DNA of 64,000 nt from Microvelia longipes (GCA_018340805.1 JACMZG010001914.1:29792931-29856930); one strand, 5' to 3'; positions 34,216 to 45,415 are shown, counted from the stretch's first letter. Notes: a model not told the origin generated them from the letters alone. Translations and numbers: made by a program.

Positions 34216-34994
34216 GATCACAGTTGTTATAAGGAAAATACTTCATCTAAACTAATATCTCGGACCGTAAACGCTACAATCGATTTGATACCAGCGAAAT
34301 CAAGAGGCAGTTTATAATGCAACTACGTGTTGTTGCTAATCATTTTTAAAAATAGCAATCGATGATAAAGTACAGTACTATGCAATTAAAACGCCTTCGC
34401 ATTGCTGTGATGTTTCAACCCTGCTTTGTGAAGTTCCTTTTTCTTCACTAGTTATATAATGTACTAATAATGTAGATCACAATAAACGAAGTATATTGAT
34501 AATAACATATGTAAGTTAAATAACCTAACTTAAAAAGTTTTATCCTTATTTATATAGAACTAGATCATACTTAGATAGATTTAGGATCGTATCACAACAT
34601 CTAATAAATATCATATTTTTATGAAATATTACATCCATTATATTTAATTGAAATCAGTATGATCTGTACACATCGATAAAGTAGAACTGCAATAAAAATT
34701 TAATAAATTCTTTTACACAAACTATAATCATAATTCTATAAAAATATTTATTAGTTTTATCCATTTTATAACTATGTTTATGATATGTTATTAAATTTCA
34801 ATATTATAATGGATTACTAATGTACCTAATGTTATAGCCTGTCTTTTCTAGAGAGGCTAGAAAAGGAAACAAATAATTCATTACTTTTGCAATGAAAAAT
34901 GTTTCTAAGGAATTAAAGTTAGTATTTTCCCTAAATTTTCCCAGCATTAGTGACAATAAATACATTGAAATATAGGTAAGGTAATTAATGGTTT
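34216..34994. other. AT-rich stretch, nothing recognised
   Basis: No repeat or coding signal identified. Confidence 0.4.
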
Positions 34995-35312
34995 GGTTAC
35001 TTATTTGATAAAAGTCAGTTTATAAGATAAATTCCTGTTTTTTTGTACAAAGTTTAACTTACTGGAGCTACTTAGTTTAACTTTAATGCACTGGGAGCTA
35101 CGATGATAACAGACAAAAACAAACAGAGCTAACTTTGTTATAACCACTTAGAGGAAACACTTGAAATTTTTTTCCTTAAATAACCTGAAACACCTGAAAT
35201 AACCTTAAAAACACCTGAAACAAATAATTCAGGTGACATCACGGTTTCAGATTTTTTTTTGCGAACACAATTATTTTCCTATATAGCTACGGTATAAATG
35301 AAAAAAGTATAT
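34995..35312 (-). repeat. R5S 5' half with small internal duplications
   Basis: 'gtacaaagtttaacttac', 'gggagctacgatgataacag', 'aaataaccttaaaaacacc' and 'gctacggtataaatg'. The segments 'actggagctact' and 'aacctgaaacacctgaaat' are locally duplicated. Confidence 0.75.
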
Positions 35313-35740
35313 AAGTTATTGGATAAAACTGAAATTAATGCTGATAATATTAATATTATAGTTTAATATAATTTACATTTGTTGGTCAGATACATGTTTA
35401 CATGTGTACTAAAGTTTAATAAATTGATTAAAACAATTTTTTGCGTTTTATGTTTTTTTGAAAATTTTGTTGTTATTATAGCCGGGTAATAATGGCAAAA
35501 AAATTATTTTCGATTCAACTAAACCTAAAGATTGATTTTTGTACCAAGTTTTAGCTTAAATACACTAGAGCTACCATTACAGTCACACACACACGCATAC
35601 AAAGAGACAACTCAGGAGGTTTTTAAACACTTAAAACAAATGACTTTTGTGGAATCCCGGTTTCGCTTTATTAGAGCAAACACAATACTTCTCCTATGTA
35701 TTAATAAAACACCCAAGTCCCTCCACGTACAATATTTATT

Positions 35741-35780
35741 GACAGATCCAGCTTTCAACCTTTTGGTCATCATCAGTGCG
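35741..35780 (-). ncRNA. Hammerhead-like motif, left arm
   Basis: Minus strand: CTGATGA, T, stem II GACC-AAAA-GGTT, GAAA, stem III GC-TG-GA (one mismatch), T, C, TGTC. Stem I is reduced to three pairs. Confidence 0.6.
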
Positions 35781-35858
35781 TGAACTATGAAAAATAAATC
35801 CTTTTAGTAAATCTTTTTTTTTTATGGTGCAGTCATATGATTTATTTTTCATTGTTCA

Positions 35859-35898
35859 GGCACTGATGATGACCGAAATGTTGAAAGCTGGCTCTGTC
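35859..35898 (+). ncRNA. Hammerhead ribozyme-like motif, intact core
   Basis: GGCA; CTGATGA; T; stem II GAC-CGAAAT-GTT (short); GAA; stem III A-GC-TG-GC-T; cleavage position C; TGTC pairs with GGCA through one G-U. All invariant core bases are present. Confidence 0.7.
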
Positions 35899-35984
35899 AA
35901 TTAATAGTAAATGTGGAAAGACTTGGGTATTTTATTAATACTATATACTTCACTTGCCCTTCTTCTTTTCCTATGTACTTACGG

Positions 35985-36240
35985 TTAAAATAATAATAAG
36001 AATGACCGTTTAGAGCCTCGCGATGATATCAGAAATGACCCCTGCATGAACCACCCCCTTAGGTGGTAGTGGCAACCGTTACAATCTAAGAATAATCTAA
36101 AGTTGGTGATAATTTATGTAAAGAAATCATATATAAACTGAGAGCGTAACCTGGGTTGCGAACCTCAGACCTCCGTGGTGTCAATGGTCAGTATAAAGCC
36201 TAACGCTTTGGCGACCTCGGCCACAGAGTCAGCTTTAATT
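35985..36240 (-). mobile_element. tRNA-derived SINE nested in R5S
   Basis: On the minus strand a tRNA-like head begins at about 36235: 'gtggccgaggtcgccaaagc' (box A), an anticodon-like stem GTTAG/CTGAC, a long variable region, and 'gaggttcgcaaccc' (box B). This is the layout of a Leu/Ser-type tRNA. A body with the hairpin 'accacctaagggggtggt' follows, then a tail 'cttattattatttta'. The flanks ('acttacggttaaaa' and 'atctacgatataaaa') look like a diverged ~14-bp duplication of the R5S end. Confidence 0.65.
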
Positions 36241-36275
36241 ATATCTACGATATAAAAGAGGATAAGTAAAAAGTA

Positions 36276-36774
36276 TACAAACCATAAATACATAAAAAAG
36301 TATGTAATGCCCTAATTTAATAAAATTCAAACAAAAAATTCAGGAAATGCATTTAATATTATTTTAAAAATCAAATCACGATCACTTTACACAAACAAAA
36401 ACACCAAATTTTAATCAAAACATTATCTCTTTTGTAATCCATCATGATTTATCACTTAAAATGAAATTGGATCTGCATTAACAGGTTTTACATTAATTAT
36501 TTTACAACTAAACTGCATTTCAAATGCAGTCGTTGAAAAGATCCAAGATAAATTAAAATTTATTAAACATAAAGGATTTATTTATATATTTAACAAAATT
36601 AATAATATGATAAAAAATTTAGTTTTAATTTAATTAACACAAATTAAAAATTTACAAAAAATAGAACATTGTAAGATTGATTTTTTTTTATATTTTCATT
36701 TTTAATAATTATAAGGTGTTATATAATTATTATTTTAATTATATTTAACTTGGTAAGGAAATTTAATTTAAAAA
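36276..36774. other. AT-rich stretch, nothing recognised
   Basis: No repeat or coding signal identified. Confidence 0.4.
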
Positions 36775-36875
36775 ATTGGGTTCGGGATACCTCGGAATTT
36801 TCTTTCTATGTATCAGATTTTTTAGGCTTATCCTCACTACTTTGGACGCGATTCGCTTGTCCTTTAGAGTTAGAG
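36775..36875 (-). repeat. R5S 3'-end fragment
   Basis: 'aattgggttcgggatacctc' and 'ttggacgcgattcgcttgtcc'. It is cut just before the D2 MITE target. Confidence 0.65.
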
Positions 36876-36896
36876 CTCGATATTTACATTCATTGA

Positions 36897-37208
36897 GTTA
36901 TATAATAGAGGGGGCGAAACCTATCTCAATACATTAGCAGCCCTGAAACATCATTTTGGTGCTCTCAGGGGCTCTGTGTAACCTCATTGAAACCTCCTTC
37001 AAGAGTGAGTTAAGTTAATAATAAATCAATTGATTTCGGCTTCCCGCACATTTATTGTCTTTTGATTTGCATTTTTAACGTTTTAATAAATAAGTTATTG
37101 TAATTGTTTACTGATTATTTGATTATATTTTTAGCGAAGTTGTCAAGTTACTTTTTTGATGTTTCAAAATTTAACCTACTGGGCCCCTCTAGTAAAAATA
37201 TCTCTATG
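36897..37208 (+). mobile_element. hAT-type MITE copy D2, 8-bp TSD
   Basis: 312 bp. The left end is eroded (GTTATATAATAGAG), the right end is intact (CTCTAGTAAAAATATCTCTATG). TTCATTGA (36889-36896) and TTTATTGA (37209-37216) are the duplicated target with one change. The interior matches D1 and D3 throughout ('ggggctctgtgtaacctc', 'gatttcggcttcccgcac'). Confidence 0.8.
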
Positions 37209-37477
37209 TTTATTGATGTACTTCTTTACACGTCTTTAGATAATGGAAAAATCTGTTTAATACACAGCAGTTACCCATCCACGCAGTGACCTCGCTCGAG
37301 ACTGCTTAACATATGTGTACCAAAATTTCCTATTAATTATATTACTTTTTTATTTTTAACAACTTTTTAAAGAACGTACACTTATGGTTCTGGAAAACTT
37401 AAACGCATATAATGTTCTTATGTATGACTATATACGTGCCGCGTTTTATAAATGTTCTAAATTTTATTGAAAATTTA

Positions 37478-38435
37478 GGCCCGTATTCAAAGACGTTTCC
37501 TAACATTTTCCTAACATTCTCCTAACTTTTTCCTAACAATTTCCTAACATTCTCCTATCGTGTTTTTAAAGTCTTTCAGAGGCTTCGCATGATTTTATTT
37601 AGTAAGAACCTAAGGTAGTTAAGTCAAAAAGTGATACCATTGTAAATAACGTAATATATCGCAAAATATCAATGTTATTAACTTATTACCTGGATTTACG
37701 ACACACTTTGTCATAAACAACAATGCGGCCTTGCTTTGGCGAATGTTAAATATATTAGAAACTTTATTTACATATGTTTTCAGTAAACAGTAGAGTTAAT
37801 ACAAATTCAATGTTCAATTATTGTAACAGCTTTCATAAATAAAGCAGTATCAAGCGTTTCAAGTTTGAACGTGGACCAGGTTGCACGAATCCAAAGGTGT
37901 CTAAATGAAGACCTGGTTATCAGTGCAACACTGTTTTCATTTTGCTAAATCATTTACACAATTTTGTTTTTCGTATTTTGTCATCAAATTCATTTTTGTT
38001 TGTGTAAATTTTTTTTGGTATAATAATGGCTGAATTATTCACACCGGACCAAATGAATTTCCTCTTTGAATCTATAGCCCGCCACAAACAGACCATAGAA
38101 AATAAAAAATCTGATTGTGTGAGTAATTTTAATTTTATCTACATAATGCGTAAATTTATGTAGATAGTTATTAATACGATAAAGTGTGTCGCAAATCCAG
38201 TTAATAAGTTAATAACATTGACATTTTGCGATATATTACGTTATTTACAATGGTATCACTTTTTGACTTAACTACCTTAGGTTCTTACTAAACAAAATCA
38301 TGCGAAGCCTCTAATGACTTTTAAAACACGGGAACGATCATTTAAATTTCGTGGCTTAAAAACATTTCCCTTACCTAAACCTAAGGTTAAGAGAATGTTA
38401 GGAAAATGTTAGGAAAACGTCTTTGAATACGGGCC
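37478..38435 (+). mobile_element. Harbinger-type DNA transposon derivative, TSD TTA
   Basis: The ends GGCCCGTATTCAAAGACG and CGTCTTTGAATACGGGCC are exact inverted repeats. TTA flanks both (37475-37477, 38436-38438), the TWA target duplication typical of PIF/Harbinger. Long subterminal arms (about 250 bp, 'gtgataccattgtaaataacg' and complement, partly deleted) repeat 'cctaacattttcctaac'. The core keeps the first exon of a Myb/SANT-like gene (38026-38118), the second protein such transposons encode. No DDE transposase remains, so it is nonautonomous. Confidence 0.85.
38026..38118 (+). CDS. First exon of a Myb/SANT-like DNA-binding protein (transposon-borne, truncated)
   Basis: From the ATG after 'ggtataata' 31 codons read MAELFTPDQMNF, LFESIARHKQT, IENKKSDC and stop at a perfect donor, GTGAGT, in phase 0. 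The pattern '(F)T..Q...L.E.I..(H/Y)K..IENKK(S/T)D' is the start of the Myb/SANT-like domain seen in NAIF1-type proteins and in the accessory DNA-binding protein of Harbinger transposons. The remaining helices and later exons are missing: the right arm of the element begins about 60 bp further on. It is therefore a relic exon, possibly still able to be spliced to neighbouring sequence. The alternative, a captured host gene, is less likely because the family is native to these transposons. Confidence 0.7.
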
Positions 38436-38515
38436 TTAATCTCACCTTTCGAATTCATCTTGTCTTAACGATAAGCCAGGGGTGTCAATCAAAACAAATA
38501 CATAAAATATACGAA

Positions 38516-38534
38516 GTATATATATATATTAATA

Positions 38535-38592
<58 letters not shown>

Positions 38593-38618
38593 ATATAAAC
38601 ACACACACACACACACAT
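38516..38618. repeat. (TA)n then (AC)n microsatellite
   Basis: TA run with slips to 38597, then about 10 AC units. Confidence 0.9.
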
Positions 38619-38694
38619 TGTAGGAAGCTCCAGCTTATTATTTCATGACTGTTATAATCATTCTTCAGTGCGAATCGAGTTTCGTGATAAATAT

Positions 38695-39445
38695 TTTTAA
38701 TTTTCTTTATTTATACTGTACGTATATAGAAAAGTATTGTGTTTGTAATAAATCCGAAATCAGGATATAAACGGAATTATCCGTTTCAGGCGTTTCAAAG
38801 GCATCCTAAGTGTTTTTCTTAAAGTTGTCTGTATGTATGAGTGTGTCTGTTATTATCGTACTGCCCAGTGTATTTTGCCAGATAGTTGTTGTAGATAGTT
38901 GAAATTTTGTACAAAAATCAGTCTACTGCTGTAGTTGCGGTATTCGGAAAATATTTTTTTATGACAATAATCCGCAATAATGACAGTGAAAATTTCAAAA
39001 AATCATAAAAAATGATGCGATAGGATTGAGATTTACAAGAGATGTATAAGAGAAACATATGTGCCAAGTTTCATTTCATTATCAGCATTAGTTCATTTTT
39101 TTATGATAACTTGTGTACGTTTTTGAAAAAAAAAAATGTAAAGAATTGGGAAATGGTCTAATTGAGTTGAAATTTGGTGCAAGTGTATATTATTACCTAA
39201 AAAATAAGTACACGTATACAAGTACAATTTTCGTTTCAATTCGACAAGTATATTCATGATTTTGTTGGATGATAAAAATTAGGGAGCATTGAGCGTTGTC
39301 AGTGCTGTATGTGTGGCCGCTGAGAATGTTACGGATGCATTTACTATCTGAGAACGAGCGAAGTGAGTCCAAAGCAGGGAGGATGAGCGTAGCGAATCCG
39401 ATGTTATGGGAATAGTTCCGAAGTACCCCGTACCCAATTTTTTTA
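38695..39445 (+). repeat. R5S copy, full length
   Basis: It spans 'ttttctttatttatactgta' to 'gtaccccgtacccaattttt' with every block in order, including the 5S-like module at 39262-39326 (degraded box A side, GGCCGCTGAGAA on the box C side), 'gaacgagcgaagtgagtcc' and 'gatgagcgtagcgaatcc'. About 750 bp. Confidence 0.85.
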
Positions 39446-41283
39446 CTTTATTCCTATATCTCTTCCGCGAGTTTCTGATTCAACGGATTACAAGTCCTAT
39501 ATTTATACGGCATAAATGTGGAATTGTAGAAATGTATAAAATAGTACCGACTAAACTAACTTAGTCAATACTAATCGAAGCAAGTGTTTACAATTTTCAC
39601 GGTCTTTTTAACTTCTTATTGGGGATTTTAATCCAGTGAGAATTTAATTTAAAAATATTTTACAGTAACATTCTCGGTATGATGAAATACCCAGAACTTT
39701 TGTCATATCTAGATTAACTTTTTATACTCAATAAATTTATGATAGAGATGTATATAAAGTAAATTGCGATATGATCTCACAAGTGGCTGCCTGCCAGAAA
39801 CTTCATTAGAAAACATGCAATACTTTTTTATAATAATTTCGAAAAAATATGTACTTGTATTGTGTTAGTTAACATTTTTATGATAAAATGTAACGTAACC
39901 TGGGTACCTTAGCAAAAAATAGTTTAATGTCATATAAACAACAAACACATTTCTACTAGAAAAATATGTATCTCAAAAATGGTTACTTTAAGTAATTTAA
40001 ATAAATAAAAAATATTATTTTCAATGAATATTAATAAGTTAAAATTTATTGAATGAATTTAAATTATTTAATTTATTACATATAAGTCAAATAAATATTA
40101 CATATATGATTGGTAAACAATGATAATGCTTTTTTACATTTTTTTATAATAATACATACCTTTCTTCCGAATCTCTGATAAAGAAGGGCGAAGCATAGAA
40201 ATAGCAGAAAATGTGACCATCTTAATATTCTGAACACTATACAGACTTAATGTTGACTTAGTTTCTAGTGATAGATGGATATGTGCACTTGTTTATAAAA
40301 ACAATTCAGACTTAACGTTGCTGTTTTATGAAAGTTAGAAATGACAAATAATATGCACTTTTATTCTGAACGCGATACAGAATAAACTTTGCGGTTTTTC
40401 GTGGATGAATGAACATGTTAATCAATATGCCCCTCCCCCCCCCCACATAAGTGGAATCAATTAAACCAATCTGCTAGAATTTTGGAACAAAGTTTTTTTT
40501 TTTTAAAGTTTACGCATAGAACTCCACTACCATAATTAAAAAATAAATATATAATGCTATGTGTTCATAAAACAGCTATGTCCCTAGCTGTTTATAATAC
40601 CTTATATATGTATAGATAGAATTTTATATCTATGTATTACCACGGCAAAAAAATTAAGCACCTACTACAAATAATGAAGACATTTTTAACGCAATTAATT
40701 GAGACATCTTCATTTTAAAACAGTTATTCTTATTTATAATTAAGTAATACTTTTTTTAATCTAATTTAACTTTGATATGTAGAAAAAAAAACTAAAGACC
40801 CTTTAAAAGAAGCAACTACTTGAAACTTATTATAATAAGCTTAATGGCCCTTTCATGTTCATTCAAGCCTTTATTATAATAGACTTAAATACAACTTTGA
40901 ATAAAGAACCACACTTTTATATACAAATGATAAAACAAAAATAAAGTTTCATATTTGAATTCAAATAAATGAATTGATAAGTTGTATTTTTAGAGTCCTT
41001 TCTAATAAATTAATTATTAGAGAAGAAAAGAATTATAAATAAAATTATTATAACCAATAACCGTTTAATCATATTTAATTTGAAAAGCTTCTGTTTGTTA
41101 TATTGTGATATAGCGGAAAACGCTATGATGTAAAAAATTGCATGCAAGCAATAATTCCTGATTTGGTTGGGGCGCGGCGTAAATTTTCTAGTATAGGTGA
41201 AATGATTAAGCTTGCGTTGCTAGAAAACAAAGTGTTCTATTAATTTTAAGGCGATCAAATCGAGTTAAAATCATTAGTGAATT
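39446..41283. other. AT-rich stretch with a poly-C run
   Basis: A C-rich run at about 40430-40444; otherwise nothing recognised. Confidence 0.4.
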
Positions 41284-41650
41284 ACTTGAGAAGGACGAAC
41301 CTTCAGAAGATCATCTTCTAAGGAAGCTCCTGCCTGAGTTATACCTGGAAATAACTTGATTAGGACTGTAGAAGATCATCTTCCTCGTCCAGCAAGTTAT
41401 ATCAGTAACATAAATTGAGTAGGACGAGTCTGTTCAGGATCATCTTCTGCGGGCTCGTCCAGCCCAAGTTATATCAGTAAATAAATTGAGTAGGACGAGT
41501 CTGTTGAGGATCATCTTCTGAGGGCTCGTCCAGCCCAAGTTATATCAGTAAATAAATTGAGTAGGACGAGTCTGTTGAAGATCATCTTCTGAGGGCTCGT
41601 CCAGCCCAAGTTATATCAGCAAATAACTTGAGTAGGACGAGCCTGTAGAA
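41284..41650 (+). repeat. 71-bp hairpin satellite, left part
   Basis: Units start (AGGACGAG) at 41421, 41492, 41563 and 41634, an exact 71-bp period; two more diverged units precede them. Every unit folds: GGACGAG pairs with CTCGTCC and, inside, GAAGAT with ATCTTC. The array continues at 43448 after the hAT insertion. Confidence 0.9.
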
Positions 41651-42329
41651 CAGCCCTTCCCAACCCTTGGGTCGCGAACAAATTTTTTGGGTCGCCAAAT
41701 TTTTCTATTATTAACAATCCAAAAAATTACCAAAATTTATGTAAAAAGATTATTATAAGCAAATAACAGACTTGCTTAAACAGATATTATTTTTAGAAAT
41801 TGATAATACTTTAAACATGCGATAACAAAAGAAGCCACGGCCAAAACATTTCTTAGAAGTCCTTTACCGACAGAGGCACCCGCCTTTATCTAATTCTTGC
41901 TAACTTTGATGAATTGTTATAACTATGATAATACTGTATTTAAAAGTTTCTTATTACTTCTTTTAAAGGTTAGGGTTATTAAAATTATAATGTTCAATTA
42001 TATGTGAATTTGGTTCTAACATACATCAACGTAGTTTAATTTCGCGTAAAAGTTTTATAATTATAATTGTTTCACCAGTTTATTTATTTTAGCGATTTCC
42101 TTTGGGAATAAAATTCGCTCATGGAATAGGCGTCATGGCGGAATTCGAACCTCGGACCACGACAAAAATCCGTTTCAGAGGTCCCTAATGACGAAAACAT
42201 ACGTTTCGCGAGACTTTATATATGTATTTCTAGACACTTTCTTGTAAACACTCTATCTTTTGAAATGATTAATATTTCTTAATCAAACAGGGTTTCAACC
42301 ATATTGAAAACCAGGTTTTTGTGACGTCA

Positions 42330-42745
42330 TTAACCCGTTTGCAGAGTCAACGAAATTGTCAAAAATCGGCAAATTTCAGGGTTAATATTTTTCACCGCAA
42401 AAAGGTCAATAGTTATGTTTATTGAGACGCTGAATCAAATTAAACCGGTTCGAAGTCGTTACGACCACTCTAAATGACCAAAAAGTCGAAAAAAATCATT
42501 GTAAATTGCCGAAAAAACCAAATTTTAGGTCAATAAAAATTAATTTCGAGTAGGGTGTCGTTTTCTCTGGATTTTTGGGCGCTGAATCAAATGAAACCGG
42601 TCCGAAGTCAATACGACCACTCTAAGTTACCAAAAAGTCCAACAAATTATACGGTCAATGAAAATTTAATTTCGAGTACGGTGTCGTTTTCCATGTTTTT
42701 GGGCCTCTGAGTTGAATGGCAGTGGTCCGGTCAATACGACCACTC
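42330..42745 (+). repeat. Tandem block, three ~125-bp units (motif H), inside the hAT element
   Basis: 'gctgaatcaaatgaaaccgg', 'tacgaccactctaagttacc', 'aaaaagtc' and 'tttcgagtagggtgtcgtttt' recur three times with decay. Single H motifs also occur near 7.8, 24.6, 24.8 and 49.8 kb. Confidence 0.75.
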
Positions 42746-42836
42746 AAACTCAGGTACCTGGGATCAAATCCTGGTAAGGACGATAATTTTTTATAGTTTT
42801 TTACATTATATAAGTTTATAACTACAGAATAATTCT

Positions 42837-42960
42837 AGCGCGGTGGTCCACATGTCTAGCGAATTTCATTTAGAATAAGTGTTTCCGTGCTTAACAACCC
42901 GTTTCTTGCTTTAGGTTCCGGTTCATGCTTCAGAACCTAAGCAGTTACTTAATTGTCAAG
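42837..42960 (+). repeat. Dispersed repeat G, copy 1
   Basis: 'gcgcggtggtccacatgtc', 'tttccgtgcttaacaaccc' and 'taggttccggttcatgc' match 63505-63750 in reverse. 'gatcaaatcctgg' upstream (42750) is box B-like. Confidence 0.65.
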
Positions 42961-43447
42961 CTCTGCTCGTAACTCGTTTTGTCTCTATTTTTCAAAGGAA
43001 ATGCGCTAAAACCTTTAAGGATAACTGACTAAGCTTAAAGATAAGTTACAAAGAAGCTTTAAACTAGTGCAAATAATAGTGCGTACTTCTAATTTTAGAG
43101 GCATAGTTTTGTACAACCAACTGGATAATTATGCGCATTTCTTTTGAAAAATACAGACAAGATGAGTTACGAGCAGTGCTAATTTTTATATTTAATTTAA
43201 TTTTTATATTTTATTGCTATTATATAATATACTTCTTTTGAACTCCAATTATTGTGCAGTTTTCTATTTAAGCATAAAAACCTCATGAAAATTAGGATTT
43301 GACGATGTATGTAGGGTCATAACTAGTTCGGCAATAAATAAAAACGCCTGCAATTTTCAGGTTATGCAAAATAAATTCATTTGGGTCGCCAAACTTTAGA
43401 AAAAGCAAATTATAGGGTCGCGTTACTGAAAAGGTTGGGAAACGCTG

Positions 43448-43545
43448 CTGTAGAAGATTATCTTCTGAGAACTTGTCCTGCCTAAGTTATATCCAATAAA
43501 TAACTTGAGTAGGACGAGCTTGTACCAAATCATCTTCTGTCGGTT
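43448..43545 (+). repeat. 71-bp hairpin satellite, right part
   Basis: After the duplicated CTGTAGAA the unit resumes ('gattatcttctgagaac', 'ctaagttatatcc', 'gagtaggacgag') for a little more than one unit. Confidence 0.85.
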
Positions 43546-44139
43546 CGTATCGTACTGCCCTCCGAGTATTGTCCCACTGCTGATTTCTCTATGGGCTTAA
43601 CCTCATTTATTCTACTATCAAACTTATTTTTACAACTAAGTTCCAACTGTTATGAGACCCCAATTGCTTATTAGAACAATTCGCAGAATACCAATCAGTT
43701 TCCTCTGGATTGATTTACATAGATAAATTCTTCATTACACCAACCCATAGTAGGAAGCATTGCTCACGTTTCATTACACGTATTTGCTTAACTAAGCATG
43801 TTTTTCTTTGACTGATCTATTCTCCTTTGAGAAGATTAATTAAAATATTAAACTATGTTTAAACGACCGTAAGCAGATAAGGTAGAGAACAAAACGAGAA
43901 ATTAAACTTAAGCTTATAAAGATAAAAAATTTTAACCTTTTTAAGGAGTCCCTTTTGATTAGAAGAACTTGTTTTTATCAAAAAACAACTTAATATAACT
44001 TAGGATTCAATTATTAGCTTTTAATTTTACATCCGGGAATCAAAGAAGGTAAATACTGTCAGAATATCACTAGCACAACTTTCTAAAGGGCAAGAGAGTT
44101 ACGAATAGTTAAAAGTTCTCTAAATAGCTTTAAAGGAGA
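43546..44139. other. AT-rich stretch, nothing firm
   Basis: 'gagtattgtcccactgctg' at 43565 resembles a motif common in insect retroposons, but only about 20 bp are involved. Confidence 0.35.
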
Positions 44140-44910
44140 AACGTATTTTGCAACTGCGTACAAATTTTCGATATCAAACTATATAAATGTATTTTTGCAC
44201 AAGCGTTAAAATGTGTGTGTATGTGAATGTGCGTGTGTGTCTGTCAACATTATAGCTCCCAGTGAATTTAAGCTAGAGAGTTGAAACTTTGTTCAAAAAT
44301 CAGTTTACTAATGTAGGTGCAATAGCACTACTTAGAAAATAATTTGTTTATAACGTCATTAACCCGCAATAATGACTCAGCAAAAATTTTGAAAACACGG
44401 ATATAAGATGCGATCTAATTAAAATTTTGACACATTTAGCTATGCATAGGACTAACATATATGCCAAGTTTCATCTAATTATCAGCAGTAGTTCAGTTTT
44501 TATCGAATGACTTGTTTACGTTTCTTAAAAAAATTGTAAAAAATCGGAAAATAATCTAATTGATTTGAAATTTGGTTTAAGTATATACCTTTACGTAATA
44601 AATTAGTACACCAAGTTTCGTTTTAATATGATTACCATGTTTATGATTTTTTGTGGGTCATAAAAATTAAGCAGCGTCTAGCGTGGTCAGTGCCTGGATG
44701 ACCTCTGGGAATGAAACGAATCTATTTACTATCTGAATCGGAGGATTAACGAAGCAAGTCCGAGGAATTACTGCAGTATAAATTTGGCTAATTATATATT
44801 CTGAGGACGACCGAAGCGACTCCATCCTCTCAAGCTGAGAGGATGAGCGTAGCGAATCCGATGTAATAAGGATTAGTTCCGAGGTACCCCGTACCCGACT
44901 TTTTTAACAT
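44140..44910 (+). repeat. R5S copy, full length, with clear 5S-like module
   Basis: From the GT-rich 5' block through 'atcagtttactaatg', 'aacgtcattaacccgcaata', 'attgatttgaaatttggt' and 'gtacaccaagtttcgtttt' to the 5S module at 44653-44714 (AAATTAAGCAGCGTC, GCGTGGTCAGTGCC, CTGGGAATG), then three GCGAAGCGAG-like blocks and 'gtaccccgtacccgactttt'. The usual first 60 bp are replaced. Confidence 0.85.
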
Positions 44911-45415
44911 GAGAAACACCCTTATTACCTCACTGATAAGTAACTATCTTATCAACCAAGGATCTTTAATAAAGTGGATGTAGCGTTAAGTTACCTAACT
45001 TTACTGACTCCAAGAACGTTTTATGAGATGGAGAAATAAGAACAAACTTATCTTCTCCAGCAAGATTATAGCAAAAGATGCGAATCGTTGGATATGTAAC
45101 AAGGATAAGACAAGTTAACCCTTTAATAAAACTCTAGGGCAAATAAAACATTCAATGGACCAACCTTTATTATGTTTAGTAAAAATATAAGAAAGACGCG
45201 AGGTGGCACCAAACAAAATAAAGTATAATACTTTAATAATCACTATTACGGAACTTGACACAAAGCCACATGCTATTTACGATTTACAAACTCACAAACC
45301 AAAATAAAAAATCGGACGTCACGCATCATTCACTGGAATAAAACTCACTACCACTAAACATTAGAGACATTAAAGACATTCGAAAATGCTGACTGGATCC
45401 GAAACACTTACCCCT
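44911..45415. other. Complex stretch, nothing recognised
   Basis: No repeat or coding signal identified. Confidence 0.4.

Larger units (their letters stand above)
35701..35964. mobile_element. Hammerhead-bearing inverted-repeat element, 13-bp TSD, nested in R5S
   Basis: CTTCTCCTATGTA (35688-35700) and CTTTTCCTATGTA (35965-35977) are the duplicated target, an R5S sequence. Inside, 'tattaataaaacacccaagt' and 'acttgggtattttattaata' are inverted, each leading through a 'gtgga' box to a hammerhead-like motif (35741-35780 minus, 35859-35898 plus). The ribozymes face away from each other. At 264 bp it has no coding capacity. A variable longer TSD and terminal hammerheads fit a short derivative of a Penelope-like element; a retrozyme-like relative is the alternative. 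Confidence 0.75.
35395..36275 (-). repeat. R5S 5' half split by two insertions
   Basis: It starts near 'gtgtactaaagtttaataaa', continues with 'gattgatttttgtaccaag', 'acactagagctac' and 'caaacacaatacttctcc', and resumes after 35964 and again at 'atctacgatataaaagagg' (36245-36275). Two different elements sit in its last 60 bp. Confidence 0.75.
41651..43447 (+). mobile_element. hAT-type element, 1797 bp, inserted in the 71-bp satellite, TSD CTGTAGAA
   Basis: The left end CAGCCCTTCCCAACCCTTGG and right end AGGTTGGGAAACGCTG are hAT-type inverted repeats. CTGTAGAA (41643-41650 and 43448-43455) is an exact 8-bp duplication. 'gggtcgcc' repeats lie inside both ends. The interior is a patchwork: a Box B-like 'ggcggaattcgaacctc' (42131), a tandem block (42330-42745) and a copy of repeat G (42837-42960). 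No transposase frame is left. Confidence 0.9.

Noticed and set aside
36145..36235. Functional tRNA gene on the minus strand
   Set aside because: The acceptor stem does not pair, the T-arm is irregular, and a body and simple tail follow; it is better explained as a SINE head.
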